64,000 nt of DNA from Bin87 sp026710825 (GTDB lineage Bacteria; Chloroflexota; Dehalococcoidia; Lucifugimonadales; UBA3495): contig OZ247427.1 of assembly GCA_965232815.1 (NCBI GenBank), positions 1,116,001-1,180,000 on the forward strand, in the 5' to 3' direction. Below, piece by piece: positions 9,788-18,761 of this stretch. Every line of letters starts with the position of its first letter. The first letter of the stretch is position 1. The notes below the pieces were generated by a model, which did no database searches, had not been told where the DNA came from, and saw only the letters and a list, made by a program, of their open reading frames with translations. A program made the translations under genes and the position numbers.

Positions 9788-10172
9788 AGATCGGTATCTT
9801 ACGTTGCAGTATCAGTTCGTTGCGCCAGTCAAACCCATGATCGTTCGTGGAAGGGAGATAAGTTACGTAGGTTTTCTTGCCGATGACCGGCGTCAGCAAC
9901 CGGCCCATCCCCCACTTTTCCATCTTCGCCGGCGTGTCGTCCCGGTACACTACCCGCATGGACACCTCGGTGCCGTCAAATGGCCCTCCCGGTTCGAACC
10001 ACTCCAACTCCATGGGTATCGAGTACATCTCCTTGATGCCCCACTTGCGACAGAATTCCGCGATGGCGTCCAGGGGCAATGCCCCGACGGGAACCGTGGT
10101 CGCGTCATGGTTCAGCAAGGCGTCCACATCGGCGGGCCGCCGCCAACTTCGGGTTGGTTTCTCGTCAGGCAT
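9777..10172 (-). CDS. MntA-like nucleotidyltransferase-fold protein lacking the catalytic motif
   Basis: A 131-residue protein placed exactly where the MntA antitoxin sits before HepT. Its LPLDAIAEFCRKWGIKEM resembles the opening helix of minimal nucleotidyltransferases (usually followed by the FGS loop), and its end ELILQRKIPIYVE resembles their terminal helix/strand. Between these, the expected GSX10DXD is absent: the GS position reads SIP and no DXD follows. I chose ATG at 10172 because GGAGGG lies seven bases upstream; the open frame continues further upstream but shows no coding character. If the family reading is right this is a catalytically dead antitoxin; if not, it is a small protein of unknown function coupled to HepT. 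Confidence 0.5.
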   Translation of the reverse strand: MPDEKPTRSWRRPADVDALLNHDATTVPVGALPLDAIAEFCRKWGIKEMYSIPMELEWFEPGGPFDGTEVSMRVVYRDDTPAKMEKWGMGRLLTPVIGKKTYVTYLPSTNDHGFDWRNELILQRKIPIYVE

Positions 10173-10305
10173 TCTGAAACCCTCCGTGGACGCAGGGTGT
10201 CGAGGTGGGCGCAGGGTGTCGAAAGGATCGCTTATCCATGCTGGCCGATTATTGTGTAGAGTATAACCGATGCTCGCCGAACCACACTCAAATCCGATAC
10301 AGCCC

Positions 10306-10905
10306 ATGACCGACCACCTCGTTTTCCGACCGCTGACCCCCGAGTTGATGGATGCCTTCGGGACAGTCCTGCGCGGCAACTTGGGCTCCGGCTGCTGGTG
10401 CATGTTCCCACGCCTCACCGAGCGTGAAACCCTGGCTCTCCCGGGCGACGGTTCCGTAAGCCAGCGCCGCCGCGAAGTAATGACCGAGTTGGCCAGGCAG
10501 GAACCCGCCCCCGGCCTGCTGGCATTCGACGGCGATGAACCGGTGGGTTGGGCAGCCGTCGCTCCTCGCAGTGAACTGAACCGCGTCGACCGTTCTCGCG
10601 CAACCCCACGGGTCGATGACGTCGACGTGTGGGTGATTCCCTGCGTGACCGTCCGCAAAGGCTGGCGCGGCCAGGGCATCGCGGTCGCGCTGATCCGCGA
10701 GGCGGTGCGCTATGCGGCCCTCCACGGCGCTCCCGCCGTCGAGGCGTACCCACGGGCCGGCGGCGAACGCACCGGCGACGACAACGCCTATTTCGGTACT
10801 ATGCCGATGTTCGCGCGCGCCGGATTCGACGTGATACGCGACCCCTTGGCGAACCGGCCACGCAACTGGGTCGCCCGCCTCGTGATGCGATTCGACCTCG
10901 CCTAA
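10306..10905 (+). CDS. GNAT-family N-acetyltransferase
   Basis: About 199 residues with one GNAT fold. The acetyl-CoA-binding motif A is clear: VTVRKGWRGQGIAVALIREAV, with the R/Q-x-x-G-x-G/A pattern read as RGQGIA, preceded by the strand VDVWVIPC and followed by the motif-B-like stretch GAPAVEAYPR and MPMFARAGF. Substrate cannot be read; close families act on small molecules or antibiotics. The ATG at 10306 gives MTDHLVFRPL, a natural GNAT start; an in-frame ATG 36 bases upstream (10270) is also possible, and neither has a strong ribosome site. It is convergent with the MFS gene, 13 bases away. Confidence 0.82.
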   Translation: MTDHLVFRPLTPELMDAFGTVLRGNLGSGCWCMFPRLTERETLALPGDGSVSQRRREVMTELARQEPAPGLLAFDGDEPVGWAAVAPRSELNRVDRSRATPRVDDVDVWVIPCVTVRKGWRGQGIAVALIREAVRYAALHGAPAVEAYPRAGGERTGDDNAYFGTMPMFARAGFDVIRDPLANRPRNWVARLVMRFDLA

Positions 10906-10918
10906 AGGCGAAAGATTC

Positions 10919-12352
10919 CTAGTCAGCCGGTTCCGGAGCGGCAGTTCCACCGGGTGCGATCCCGGTGGTCCTAGCGCGTCGCCTGCTGTCGCGTTCCTGT
11001 TGCAACTGCAACCTTCTGGGCAGCCGGGGCCGCGGCAGGAACCAGTAGCCGATGGCAGCCGCAATGTACAGCAGCACCAGCGGGAACAGCGCCCAGTAGA
11101 AACTGCCAGTGTAGTCGTAAACCGCGCCCATCCACATGGCCGTCCACATCGATGCCAGTTGGTCAGGGAGATGCTGCCATCCGCGTATCGTCGCATAGGC
11201 TCGCCGGCCGAAAAAATCGCCCATGATCGCCCAGTTCAGTGGATTGGCGCTCTCGGCAAACGCAAGCAGCAGGACGAATACCACCACCTGCCACATCTCT
11301 CCGCTCTGGGTGATCAGCGAACCCAACGCCACCGCGCCCGAAACCATGCATGCCGCGCTCAGTTTGCGCCGGTCCACCCGGTCGCCCAGCCATCCGACGC
11401 AGGGATTGAACACCATATTCAGGAACGAAAACCCGCTGACAAATGCGGCCGCGATGATGATGAATCGTTGTCCTTGATCTGACGTGGTATCCACCGGTAC
11501 CCCGGCTTCCATGAACCAGATGATCAGCGGCGCCATCAGGAACGACGCCCCGGCATGGACAATGTTGCGGAACCCGGTCGCCATCACCAGCAGCCAATAG
11601 GATGGCGTGCGCATCGCCTCGCCGGCCAGGAAATCGGTGTCTCCGACTTGACTCCCTCGACGCTGCTGTAGTCTGCCTTGGCCGGCGATAGTAGCGGTTG
11701 CCGACTCCGGAAGGTCCCCGTCCGGCAATAGGCCCATATCCTCAGGCGCGCGCCGCAGGAAGTACGACAACGGAATCACCACTGCCAGGATGCAGAATCC
11801 CAGGATGGTGCATGCGTCCCGCCATCCCACCACGAAAATCAGCAGGCCCACCAGGTATGCGGACGCTCCGCCCAACCCGTTGCCCATGCTCACTACTGAC
11901 ATCGCCAGCCCGCGCCGCCGGCGGAACCAGTTGTTCACCGCCGCGATGGACGCATTGTTGTAGCCCGAGCGGAACCCCACCGACAGGAACACCACGAACA
12001 CGGCCAGGAACCACCAGAAGTTGGTGGTGCGGGCCAGCAGGATGAATCCCAGGCCCGACATCAACCCGCCGAAGGCAAGCATCACGCGCGGCCCGAATCG
12101 GTCGGTGCAGTACCCCATCAGCGGTCCCTGCACGCCGCCCATAAACCGCCCCAGACCCTCAGCCAGTCCCAGCATCGTGCGGCTTTGGGGACTGAACCCG
12201 AGCACGCTTTGAGGGAACACTATGCCGTTCTCGATGGGAACGTACAGCACTGTGAAGCCCCGGTTGAAGCTGCCGTGCTTCATCCCGTCGGCGACCAGGC
12301 TGACCAGGACGATCCACCAACCGTAGAAGATCTTGGGCCGACGCAGGCGCAT
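10919..12352 (-). CDS. MFS transporter, OFA/monocarboxylate-like
   Basis: A 477-residue membrane protein with about twelve hydrophobic segments in two halves. FYGWWIVLVSLVADG near the N-terminus and the loop GYCTDRFGPRVML (motif A-like) place it with the oxalate/formate antiporter and monocarboxylate branch of the major facilitator superfamily. The C-terminal 30 residues are hydrophilic and Arg-rich. Its ATG shares one base with the TGA of the upstream CoA-transferase (TGATG), so the two are translationally coupled; the carrier probably imports the organic acid that the CoA-transferase activates. Specific substrate is inference only. Confidence 0.85.
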   Translation of the reverse strand: MRLRRPKIFYGWWIVLVSLVADGMKHGSFNRGFTVLYVPIENGIVFPQSVLGFSPQSRTMLGLAEGLGRFMGGVQGPLMGYCTDRFGPRVMLAFGGLMSGLGFILLARTTNFWWFLAVFVVFLSVGFRSGYNNASIAAVNNWFRRRRGLAMSVVSMGNGLGGASAYLVGLLIFVVGWRDACTILGFCILAVVIPLSYFLRRAPEDMGLLPDGDLPESATATIAGQGRLQQRRGSQVGDTDFLAGEAMRTPSYWLLVMATGFRNIVHAGASFLMAPLIIWFMEAGVPVDTTSDQGQRFIIIAAAFVSGFSFLNMVFNPCVGWLGDRVDRRKLSAACMVSGAVALGSLITQSGEMWQVVVFVLLLAFAESANPLNWAIMGDFFGRRAYATIRGWQHLPDQLASMWTAMWMGAVYDYTGSFYWALFPLVLLYIAAAIGYWFLPRPRLPRRLQLQQERDSRRRARTTGIAPGGTAAPEPAD

Positions 12353-14889
12353 CAGTACACCACCTGCTCGTCGACGAGCCTGGCAATGCCAACCTCATCC
12401 ATGCCCAGCAACTCCGAAAGCACGTAGTCGTTGTGCTGACCCAACAGCGGCGCCGGATTCCGGACGCTGCCGGGCGTCCTGCTGAAACGCCACGGCACCC
12501 CGTACAGCATTTCCGCGCCCACGTGAGGATGGTCGATCTCGGCGTAGGTATCGCGCTCGTTCAGGTGTGGGTCGGCGAACTGGTCTGCAATGTTCATCAC
12601 CGGCATCGCGGCGACACCCGCGTCTTGCAGCGCCGCCGTCGCCTCCTGGGGCGACTTTCTGCGCGTCCAGCCCGACACAATTTCATCCAGCGCCCGGCGA
12701 TTGATCCGGCGCGATGCCGGATCCCGGAAACGCGCATCCAAACTCAACCCGTCGTCTCCCAGAACCCCGAGCAGCGCGTCCCACTCCTCGTCGTCTCGGA
12801 CTGCGATTGACACCCACGCGTCGGCGCCGACGCTCGGGTAGTTGTTGTGCGGCGCAAAATCGGCGTCGTCGTTGCCCACCGGCGACGGAATCTCGCCCGT
12901 CATCTGGTATTGCAGCATCGGCACGCCCAGCAGCGCCGCGGTTCCCTCCAGGTGCGCGGCCTCAACGTACTGTCCACAGCCGGTGTTGTTGCGGTGGCTC
13001 AGGGCCGCCGCAACTCCCAGCGCGGCGCATAGGGCCGCCACCGTATCGCTCCAGGCCGCCTGCAATTCTCCCACCAGCGGTTCTCCCTCCTCAGGTGGAT
13101 AACCCACCAGGCTCATCATACCCGACATCGCCTGTATGATGGGCGCATAGGCGACCATGTCGCGCAACGGGCCCGTATCCCCAAAGGCCGGCATGGCGGC
13201 GACGATGATGTCCGGCTTCACCTCGCGCAGGCTGTCGTAGTCCATGCCCAGGCGTTGCAGCACCCCGGGCGAGAAGTTCGACAGCACCACGTCGCTCACC
13301 GACGCCAGCCGCCGCAGAATTGCCCTCCCGTCGTCCGTGCGCAGATTCAGGGTCACGCTGAGCTTGTTGCGGTTCAGCCCGTGAAACACCGGTTGCAGTT
13401 CCGGCCATAGCCCCCGATCGCCTCCGGTCAGGTCCTCGCCGACCATCGGACGGCCCAGGCGCATCCCGTCCATTCGGGCGCGGCTCTCCACCTTGATGAC
13501 CTCGGCGCCCATATCCGCCAGCAACTGCCCCGCCATCGGGCCCGCCCACGCGGAACCCAGATCCACCACGCGCACGTCCTGCAGGGCCAGAGACTTGCGA
13601 TTCTCTTGATGCCTGCGATCCTCCGGAGGCTTGCCGCGCATTTCGTTTGGTGCCGGCGCCTGCCGTTGCGCTCCCAGCTCCCCGAACACCTCAGCGTTGT
13701 GCTGCCCCAGCATCGGCGCCGGACGCGTCACCTTGAGCGGCGATCCATGCAGCCTGACCGGCGGCCCCGGATACCGCAAAGTGCCAGCGTGCGGGTGCTC
13801 AACCTCCCTGAACCATTCGCGAGACTGCAATTGTGGAGTCTCCAGCGCCTCGTCCATCGTCAGCACGGGCGCGCACGGAATGCGGTTTTCCAGGCACAAC
13901 TGGAGAATATCCTCCTTGTCGTGCTCCATGAACCACGGCGCGATCAGGCTCTCCGCCTCCTCGGGATACTGGTCGCTCATGGCGCGCCGGTCCCGGTAAC
14001 GCGGGTTGTCGATCCAGTCGGGATCGCCCAGCAGGCTGAGGAAACGTTGGTATTGCTCCAACTGCGGCGCATCGATGCACACGTAGCCATCCCGGCACGG
14101 CAGCACGCAGTTGGGAAATAACCCCAACCGCATCCGGTTCCCCGAGCGCGAACCCGCAATGCCCCGGTAGATGAACGTGGGCAGGTGATAGCCGGTGAGC
14201 AGCGTCGCGATGATTCCCGAATCCGCCACGTCGATATATTGGCCAACCGACTCACAACCCGCTGCTCGCGCCGACTCCCGCGCCAGCAGTGCGACGATTG
14301 CCGCGTATGCTCCCCCCACGCCGGCCAGGAATCCCGCCTGCTGGTCAGGCGTGGTCAGCGGCTCCCGGTGCGTGTGGCCGGTGCCAAAGCTCATCCCGCT
14401 CAGCGCGTTGACCTGGAGATCGTAACCGGCGTATTGCTTGTATTCCCCCGTCCGCCCGTAAGGGGATATCGAAACGGCGATCAGATCCGGATGCCGCGTC
14501 GCCAGATGCTCAGCGGAGATACCCAACTTATCCAGGAGGTCATAGGTCTGGTTATCAATGAAGACATCCGCCGTGGAAATCAGGCTGTGCAATCGTTCAA
14601 CACCGGCTTCCGTCTCGATGTCCAGGGACACTCCCCGCTTGCCCAGGTTCGCGAATAGGAAAGAACCGCTGCTCTCGGGGTGCGGCGACGAGTTGGGGAA
14701 TGGACCGCGTCCACGGGCAGGGTCTCCGGCGGTCGTTTCAACCTTTATGACATCGGCGCCGAATTCAGCCAGGAGCTTCGCGCAGAACGGAGCGGAGACC
14801 GTCTCTCCCCATTCAACGACACGAATGCCCTCCAGAGGTGCAGAGGGCAGGGCGAAGGGAGTCGACGTTGATGTGCCCGTGTCTGGCAA
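12352..14889 (-). CDS. Double-domain family III CoA-transferase (CaiB/BaiF)
   Basis: An 845-residue protein made of two complete CaiB/BaiF CoA-transferase domains in tandem, where relatives usually have one domain of about 400 residues. Domain 1 (about 15-400) opens LEGIRVVEWGETVSAPFCAK and LAEFGADVIKVE; domain 2 (about 435-830) opens DVRVVDLGSAWAGPMAG and LADMGAEVIKVE. Each keeps an aspartate at the position that forms the acyl anhydride in formyl-CoA transferase (PDQQAG in domain 1; WSDTVAALCAALG in domain 2). Such enzymes move CoA between organic acids. The downstream MFS gene overlaps by one base. The linker around 405-430 is Gln/Arg/Pro-rich. It may form an intramolecular version of the interlocked dimer seen in this family. 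Confidence 0.9.
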   Translation of the reverse strand: MPDTGTSTSTPFALPSAPLEGIRVVEWGETVSAPFCAKLLAEFGADVIKVETTAGDPARGRGPFPNSSPHPESSGSFLFANLGKRGVSLDIETEAGVERLHSLISTADVFIDNQTYDLLDKLGISAEHLATRHPDLIAVSISPYGRTGEYKQYAGYDLQVNALSGMSFGTGHTHREPLTTPDQQAGFLAGVGGAYAAIVALLARESARAAGCESVGQYIDVADSGIIATLLTGYHLPTFIYRGIAGSRSGNRMRLGLFPNCVLPCRDGYVCIDAPQLEQYQRFLSLLGDPDWIDNPRYRDRRAMSDQYPEEAESLIAPWFMEHDKEDILQLCLENRIPCAPVLTMDEALETPQLQSREWFREVEHPHAGTLRYPGPPVRLHGSPLKVTRPAPMLGQHNAEVFGELGAQRQAPAPNEMRGKPPEDRRHQENRKSLALQDVRVVDLGSAWAGPMAGQLLADMGAEVIKVESRARMDGMRLGRPMVGEDLTGGDRGLWPELQPVFHGLNRNKLSVTLNLRTDDGRAILRRLASVSDVVLSNFSPGVLQRLGMDYDSLREVKPDIIVAAMPAFGDTGPLRDMVAYAPIIQAMSGMMSLVGYPPEEGEPLVGELQAAWSDTVAALCAALGVAAALSHRNNTGCGQYVEAAHLEGTAALLGVPMLQYQMTGEIPSPVGNDDADFAPHNNYPSVGADAWVSIAVRDDEEWDALLGVLGDDGLSLDARFRDPASRRINRRALDEIVSGWTRRKSPQEATAALQDAGVAAMPVMNIADQFADPHLNERDTYAEIDHPHVGAEMLYGVPWRFSRTPGSVRNPAPLLGQHNDYVLSELLGMDEVGIARLVDEQVVY

Positions 14890-15305
14890 TTGCTACCCTG
14901 GTTCGTCAAAGGTCGGCAACGGGGCGGCGCACCAACGGCCCGCAACGGGCGGACGCTCCACGGTGTACGCAAGCCCAGCTATCCCATATGCGGATGCTGC
15001 TGATGCCGCAGTATAGGCCGGCAACACCCCCACGCGCAAGGCAAAACCCCGCCCGTCACAAGTCCGGGTTGCCGGCAACCGCCGGAGCCGAAACGGTTTT
15101 ATCGCTCGGGCACTGACGCGTCCGCAGCACGCTGCCATTCGGGATATATCTGCCCATCGCCTCCTTGCCGACGCGCGTACATTGCCGACACGCGTTCATT
15201 CTCGATTCCAGCCGAAGGCGGAACCACCACCTCGCGAGAGGGTTGGGATGTTCCCGTTTGAACGCCGTTGATTCGTCGTATGAGGCACGTCAGGGACGCT
15301 CCGGT
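14890..15305. other. Intergenic, no supported gene
   Basis: About 415 bases upstream of the CoA-transferase and downstream of the binding-protein gene. It presumably contains the promoter of the CoA-transferase operon, but no convincing -35/-10 pair, repeat or RNA was recognised. Confidence 0.35.
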
Positions 15306-16400
15306 CTAGCGAAGGGGCGGCGCGTACACGTTCCCACCGTCGCTCCACAGGCGGTTGAGTCCTCGCGGCAGCGTGAAGGACTCGCCCTGCGGACCCATGT
15401 AGCGGTCGTAGATCTCCCCATAGTTACCCACCGCACGGATCACATCGACGGCAAAATCGCGCTTCAATCCAACCTCTTCCTGACCGAATGTGCCCTCTGT
15501 ACCCAGCATGCGTTTGACGCGAACGTCCTCGCTGTTCCGCATCTCCTCCACGTTGGCCTGGGTAACCCCCAACTCCTCAGCGTTGATCAGGACATAGAAA
15601 ACCATCCTGACCAGCGCGGTCCACAGGTCATCGCCCCGCGGGACTATCGGCGCAAGCGGCTCTTTGGATATGGTCTCGGGCAGTATCACGTGGGCGTCAG
15701 GGTCGTCAAATCCACTCCTGACAGCCGCCAATTGGGACTTGTCGATGGTGGTAGCGTCGCACTGTCCCTGTTCATACGCGTGGTACGTTTCGGACGTTTC
15801 CTCAAAGCTCAGGGTTTCCAGGTGCATGTCATTCTGACGGAAGAAGTCCGCCAGGTTCAGCAAGGTCGTGGTGCCGGCGGCCACGCACACGCTCGAGCCG
15901 TCAAGTTCCAGGGCGCTGTCCACCCCCAGCGTTTTCCGCACCATGAAACCCTGGCCGTCGTAGAACATGATCACAGTGTAGTCGCCCCACTGCGCCTCGC
16001 GGGTAGTGGTCCACGTGGTGGTACGGGAGAGAATATCAATCTCGGCGGCCTGGAGAATAGGGCCCCTTTCAATATATGGAATGTGCCGGATTTCCACCGC
16101 CTTCGAGTCTCCAAAAATGGCGGCTGCAACTGCCCGGCAGAGGTCGATGTCGAATCCACGCAAGTTGCCGTCGGAGTCCACAAAACCGAACCCGGGCAGG
16201 TCAATCTGCGAGGCGCAGTCAACCTTGCCTTTGGCCCTCACGCTCTCAATACGTGAGACCCCCGAGTCGGTTTGGGTAATGTTATCCGCAGTGTCGGCAT
16301 CATTACTCTGTGCGTTGCATCCGATAAGAACGGCAGCCGACAGGCACAAAATACCCGCAACGGCTAATGTTCTGGCGGACGGCAATATGCCATTTAACAT
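15306..16400 (-). CDS. Amino-acid ABC transporter substrate-binding lipoprotein (AapJ-like)
   Basis: A 364-residue solute-binding protein. The N-terminus has a hydrophobic signal and a lipobox ending LIGC, so the mature protein should be lipid-anchored. Family 3 binding-protein features include GFGFVDSDGNLRGFDIDLCR, LSRTTTWTTTREAQ, GVDSALELDGSSVCVAAGTT and EQGQCDATTIDKSQL; these closely follow the general L-amino-acid binding protein AapJ, including its length (about 340). It would deliver amino acids to an ABC permease, yet no permease or ATPase gene is adjacent, so it may serve a transporter encoded elsewhere. It lies downstream of the hydantoinase on the same strand but separated by about 490 bases. 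Confidence 0.85.
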   Translation of the reverse strand: MLNGILPSARTLAVAGILCLSAAVLIGCNAQSNDADTADNITQTDSGVSRIESVRAKGKVDCASQIDLPGFGFVDSDGNLRGFDIDLCRAVAAAIFGDSKAVEIRHIPYIERGPILQAAEIDILSRTTTWTTTREAQWGDYTVIMFYDGQGFMVRKTLGVDSALELDGSSVCVAAGTTTLLNLADFFRQNDMHLETLSFEETSETYHAYEQGQCDATTIDKSQLAAVRSGFDDPDAHVILPETISKEPLAPIVPRGDDLWTALVRMVFYVLINAEELGVTQANVEEMRNSEDVRVKRMLGTEGTFGQEEVGLKRDFAVDVIRAVGNYGEIYDRYMGPQGESFTLPRGLNRLWSDGGNVYAPPLR

Positions 16401-16894
16401 GATGGATTCGGCTCCATTCTGAACGACGGTATAGTATCAATCGTGAACCGTCATAATCCCATACGAGAGTTACATCATTATTATTATTGCAATTATATGC
16501 TGATCTCTTTTGGCAATCGAGACATTCATCACATACTACCCCTCATTGGTGATGGGCTTTTCAGCGTTTATGGTCGCAGAATCCCCGATTCGCCGCCCTG
16601 AAAAGGAGACAGCCGGCGAACTGCTCCAGCCGTTCTGACATCGGTGGTGCCGGACCAATCCGCACGAGGCTGTCGTTCGCCCCACCGAAGAATCGTGGCG
16701 GACCAAACCAATTGTCAGGTCCGCCATCTGTAGAGGGCAGGGCTCTTCGATTGTTCGCGTATGCCGACCCAGTCAGTTCATGGTGAGCCTGCCGAACCAC
16801 AAGCGGACGGTGCTTTCAGAAACGGGCTGGGCTCCGCACAGGGTTTGGGTTTCCGACCATCGAATGACCCTGTGTATATGGTTCGCTGTATTCG
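16401..16894. other. Intergenic region with a dispersed repeat
   Basis: About 490 bases. The first 140 are AT-rich and precede the lipoprotein gene, so they probably hold its promoter. The rest includes a copy of a dispersed element (16780-16800). Translated in one frame it gives the familiar spurious peptide VRQAHHE, which argues against a gene. Confidence 0.45.
16780..16800. repeat. Dispersed repeat, GGTGAGCCTG-CGAACCAC family
   Basis: Contains TGGTGAGCCTGCCGAACCAC. Related copies occur at 25771-25792, 31902-31927 and 44795-44820 in this window, always between genes. Confidence 0.6.
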
Positions 16895-18319
16895 CTACCC
16901 AATCGGCCGGCTGGTAACCTCCCGGTCCACCTTGCGCGGGATCCACTGACCGCGACCCGCCTGCGCGGTAAGTTGGCCGTCCTCCACCGCCACCTGGCCC
17001 CGCATGATGGTCATCACCGGCCAGCCCTCGATCTCGAAGTCTTCCCAGATGCTGTAGTCGCTGATGTGGAAGTCATCCATGGTCAGCCGCTTCTTGATCG
17101 ACGGGTCAATCAGCGTGATGTCAGCGTCGCTTCCCGGAGCCAGCGCGCCCTTGCGCGGGTACAGCCCCATGATGCGGGCGCAGTTGGCCGACGTAACGTC
17201 CACGAACCGCTGCAGCGACATCCCGCGCTTGGACACGCCCTCGCTGTAGGTGATGCCCACGCGAGTCTCGGCTCCGTTGTGGCCGCCGGTAACGTCGCGC
17301 ACCGTCTTGCCCTGGATCTTGAGGTTCCAGTCAGTGCAATACTCGTCCGTCGCCATGGTGTGCAGGCCGCCCCAGGCGATGCCTTTCCACAGCATGGCGG
17401 CGTCTTCGGGTGACTTCAGGGATGGGTACGTGTGGTACTTCATCCCGTCCTCTTCCTTGTAGTTGTTCGCGTTGAAGCACGCGTAGTTGTGCAGCGTCTC
17501 GCCGTACGCGGGAACGCCCCGGTTGCGCGCCTCTCCGATGGCGTTGATACCCTCGCGCGCGCTCACATGCACAAAGTACACCGGCGCGCCCGTCCACTCG
17601 GCGACCCGCAGCACTCGCCGGAACGACACGTCCTCCGACTCGTTGCTGTGCACCTGCGGCATGTTCCACCACTCGTTGCGCTCCTCGCGCTGGAGCTTTT
17701 CGTACATGTACTGCACCATGTCGTCGTCCTCCGAGTGGACGAGCAGCATGGCGTCGTTGCGCTGGATCACCTCCATCAGGTCATGCAGATGCCCCATGCC
17801 AACCTTGCGCGGCTCGCCCGACATCTCCGGCGGCCGTATGTTGGTGGTGAATATCTTCACGCTGGACCAGCCCCCCTCGATGTACTCGTGCAGCGATTCC
17901 AGCGTGCGCTGCGGAATCTCGCCCAGCAGCATCAGGTGGTGCGCGTAGTCCGAGTACGAATTGCCCCGCCAGGAGTTCGTACGCTCCTGTATCGCCTCTT
18001 CAATGGTGTTTCCCGGATGGTGGATGGCGAAGTCCAGCAGCGTCGTCGTTCCGCCGAATAGCGCGGCGCGGCTGACCTGCTCGGGCGGCGCGGTGCGCAA
18101 GTTCCCCGGCCCCATGATCGGCGCGTCGATGTGCGCGTGCGGTTCAATCCCGCCGGGCACCACGATCTTGCCCGTGGCGTCGATGACGCGGCTCACGTCG
18201 TCGGTCATGGTGTTCGGCGCGGTGATGGCGACGATCTTCTCGCCCTGGATGCAGACGTCCCAGTCGCCCACACCCCAGGGCGTGACCACCTGACCGCCGC
18301 GAATGATCAAGTCCAGCAT
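16895..18319 (-). CDS. Dihydropyrimidinase/hydantoinase-type cyclic amidohydrolase
   Basis: A 474-residue member of the amidohydrolase superfamily that hydrolyses cyclic amides such as hydantoins or dihydropyrimidines. Seen: N-terminal beta-sandwich start MLDLIIRGGQVVTPWG, metal-binding IEPHAHID, the carboxylated-lysine region GWSSVKIFTTN, histidines in LLVHSEDDD and VYFVHVSA, and the aspartate in TMATDEYCTD; the tail has the usual LAPGSDADITLIDP. I start it at ATG 18319 because GGAGGG lies eight bases upstream and this is the canonical family start; the frame remains open 41 codons further but looks non-coding. It may feed N-carbamoyl amino acids into nitrogen metabolism, which fits the nearby amino-acid binding protein. 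Exact substrate is unknown. Confidence 0.88.
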   Translation of the reverse strand: MLDLIIRGGQVVTPWGVGDWDVCIQGEKIVAITAPNTMTDDVSRVIDATGKIVVPGGIEPHAHIDAPIMGPGNLRTAPPEQVSRAALFGGTTTLLDFAIHHPGNTIEEAIQERTNSWRGNSYSDYAHHLMLLGEIPQRTLESLHEYIEGGWSSVKIFTTNIRPPEMSGEPRKVGMGHLHDLMEVIQRNDAMLLVHSEDDDMVQYMYEKLQREERNEWWNMPQVHSNESEDVSFRRVLRVAEWTGAPVYFVHVSAREGINAIGEARNRGVPAYGETLHNYACFNANNYKEEDGMKYHTYPSLKSPEDAAMLWKGIAWGGLHTMATDEYCTDWNLKIQGKTVRDVTGGHNGAETRVGITYSEGVSKRGMSLQRFVDVTSANCARIMGLYPRKGALAPGSDADITLIDPSIKKRLTMDDFHISDYSIWEDFEIEGWPVMTIMRGQVAVEDGQLTAQAGRGQWIPRKVDREVTSRPIG

Positions 18320-18761
18320 AGTTTCGGTCCCTCCGAATTCAGCGTCAGCCGCCACGCCAAGAACGCACGACGGCCAAGCCGTTGGATGGCCGCAGTATAT
18401 CGCAAATGGGTAACGGTGAATCGGGGCGCATTGGCTGCCCAAAGTAACGGATGCGTCTTCGGCTATCGTGCGGAATCACTTGTGAATATTTCGTGAATGG
18501 CAAGCGACCAAAATGTGAAAATATTGTGAGAAGTCCCCCGCAAACAGGCGATTGCTATTTATCCCCGCCGTCGCCTGCTAGTAACATGATCCGACGCTCA
18601 CCCAGACCACGTTGGCACCCGCGTGCAAACGAAGCGAGTCCTCGCTCGATAATGTTGCTTCGCCGCGGCGACATGTCCGGCCAAATCTAAGTTGGGTTGT
18701 GCGAATCGAATCGTAACTGGGTGCGACATCCCAGCGCTCCCATGGATCCAAGAGGTCGAAC
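18320..18761. other. Divergent intergenic region
   Basis: About 440 bases between the divergently transcribed hydantoinase and signalling genes. It should hold both promoters. An AT-rich block lies around 18480-18560. No confident promoter pair, repeat or RNA was found. Confidence 0.35.

Noticed and set aside
9777..10679. 300-codon version of the MntA-like frame
   Set aside because: The first 169 codons lie antisense to the GNAT gene and have no coding character; GGAGGG supports ATG 10172.
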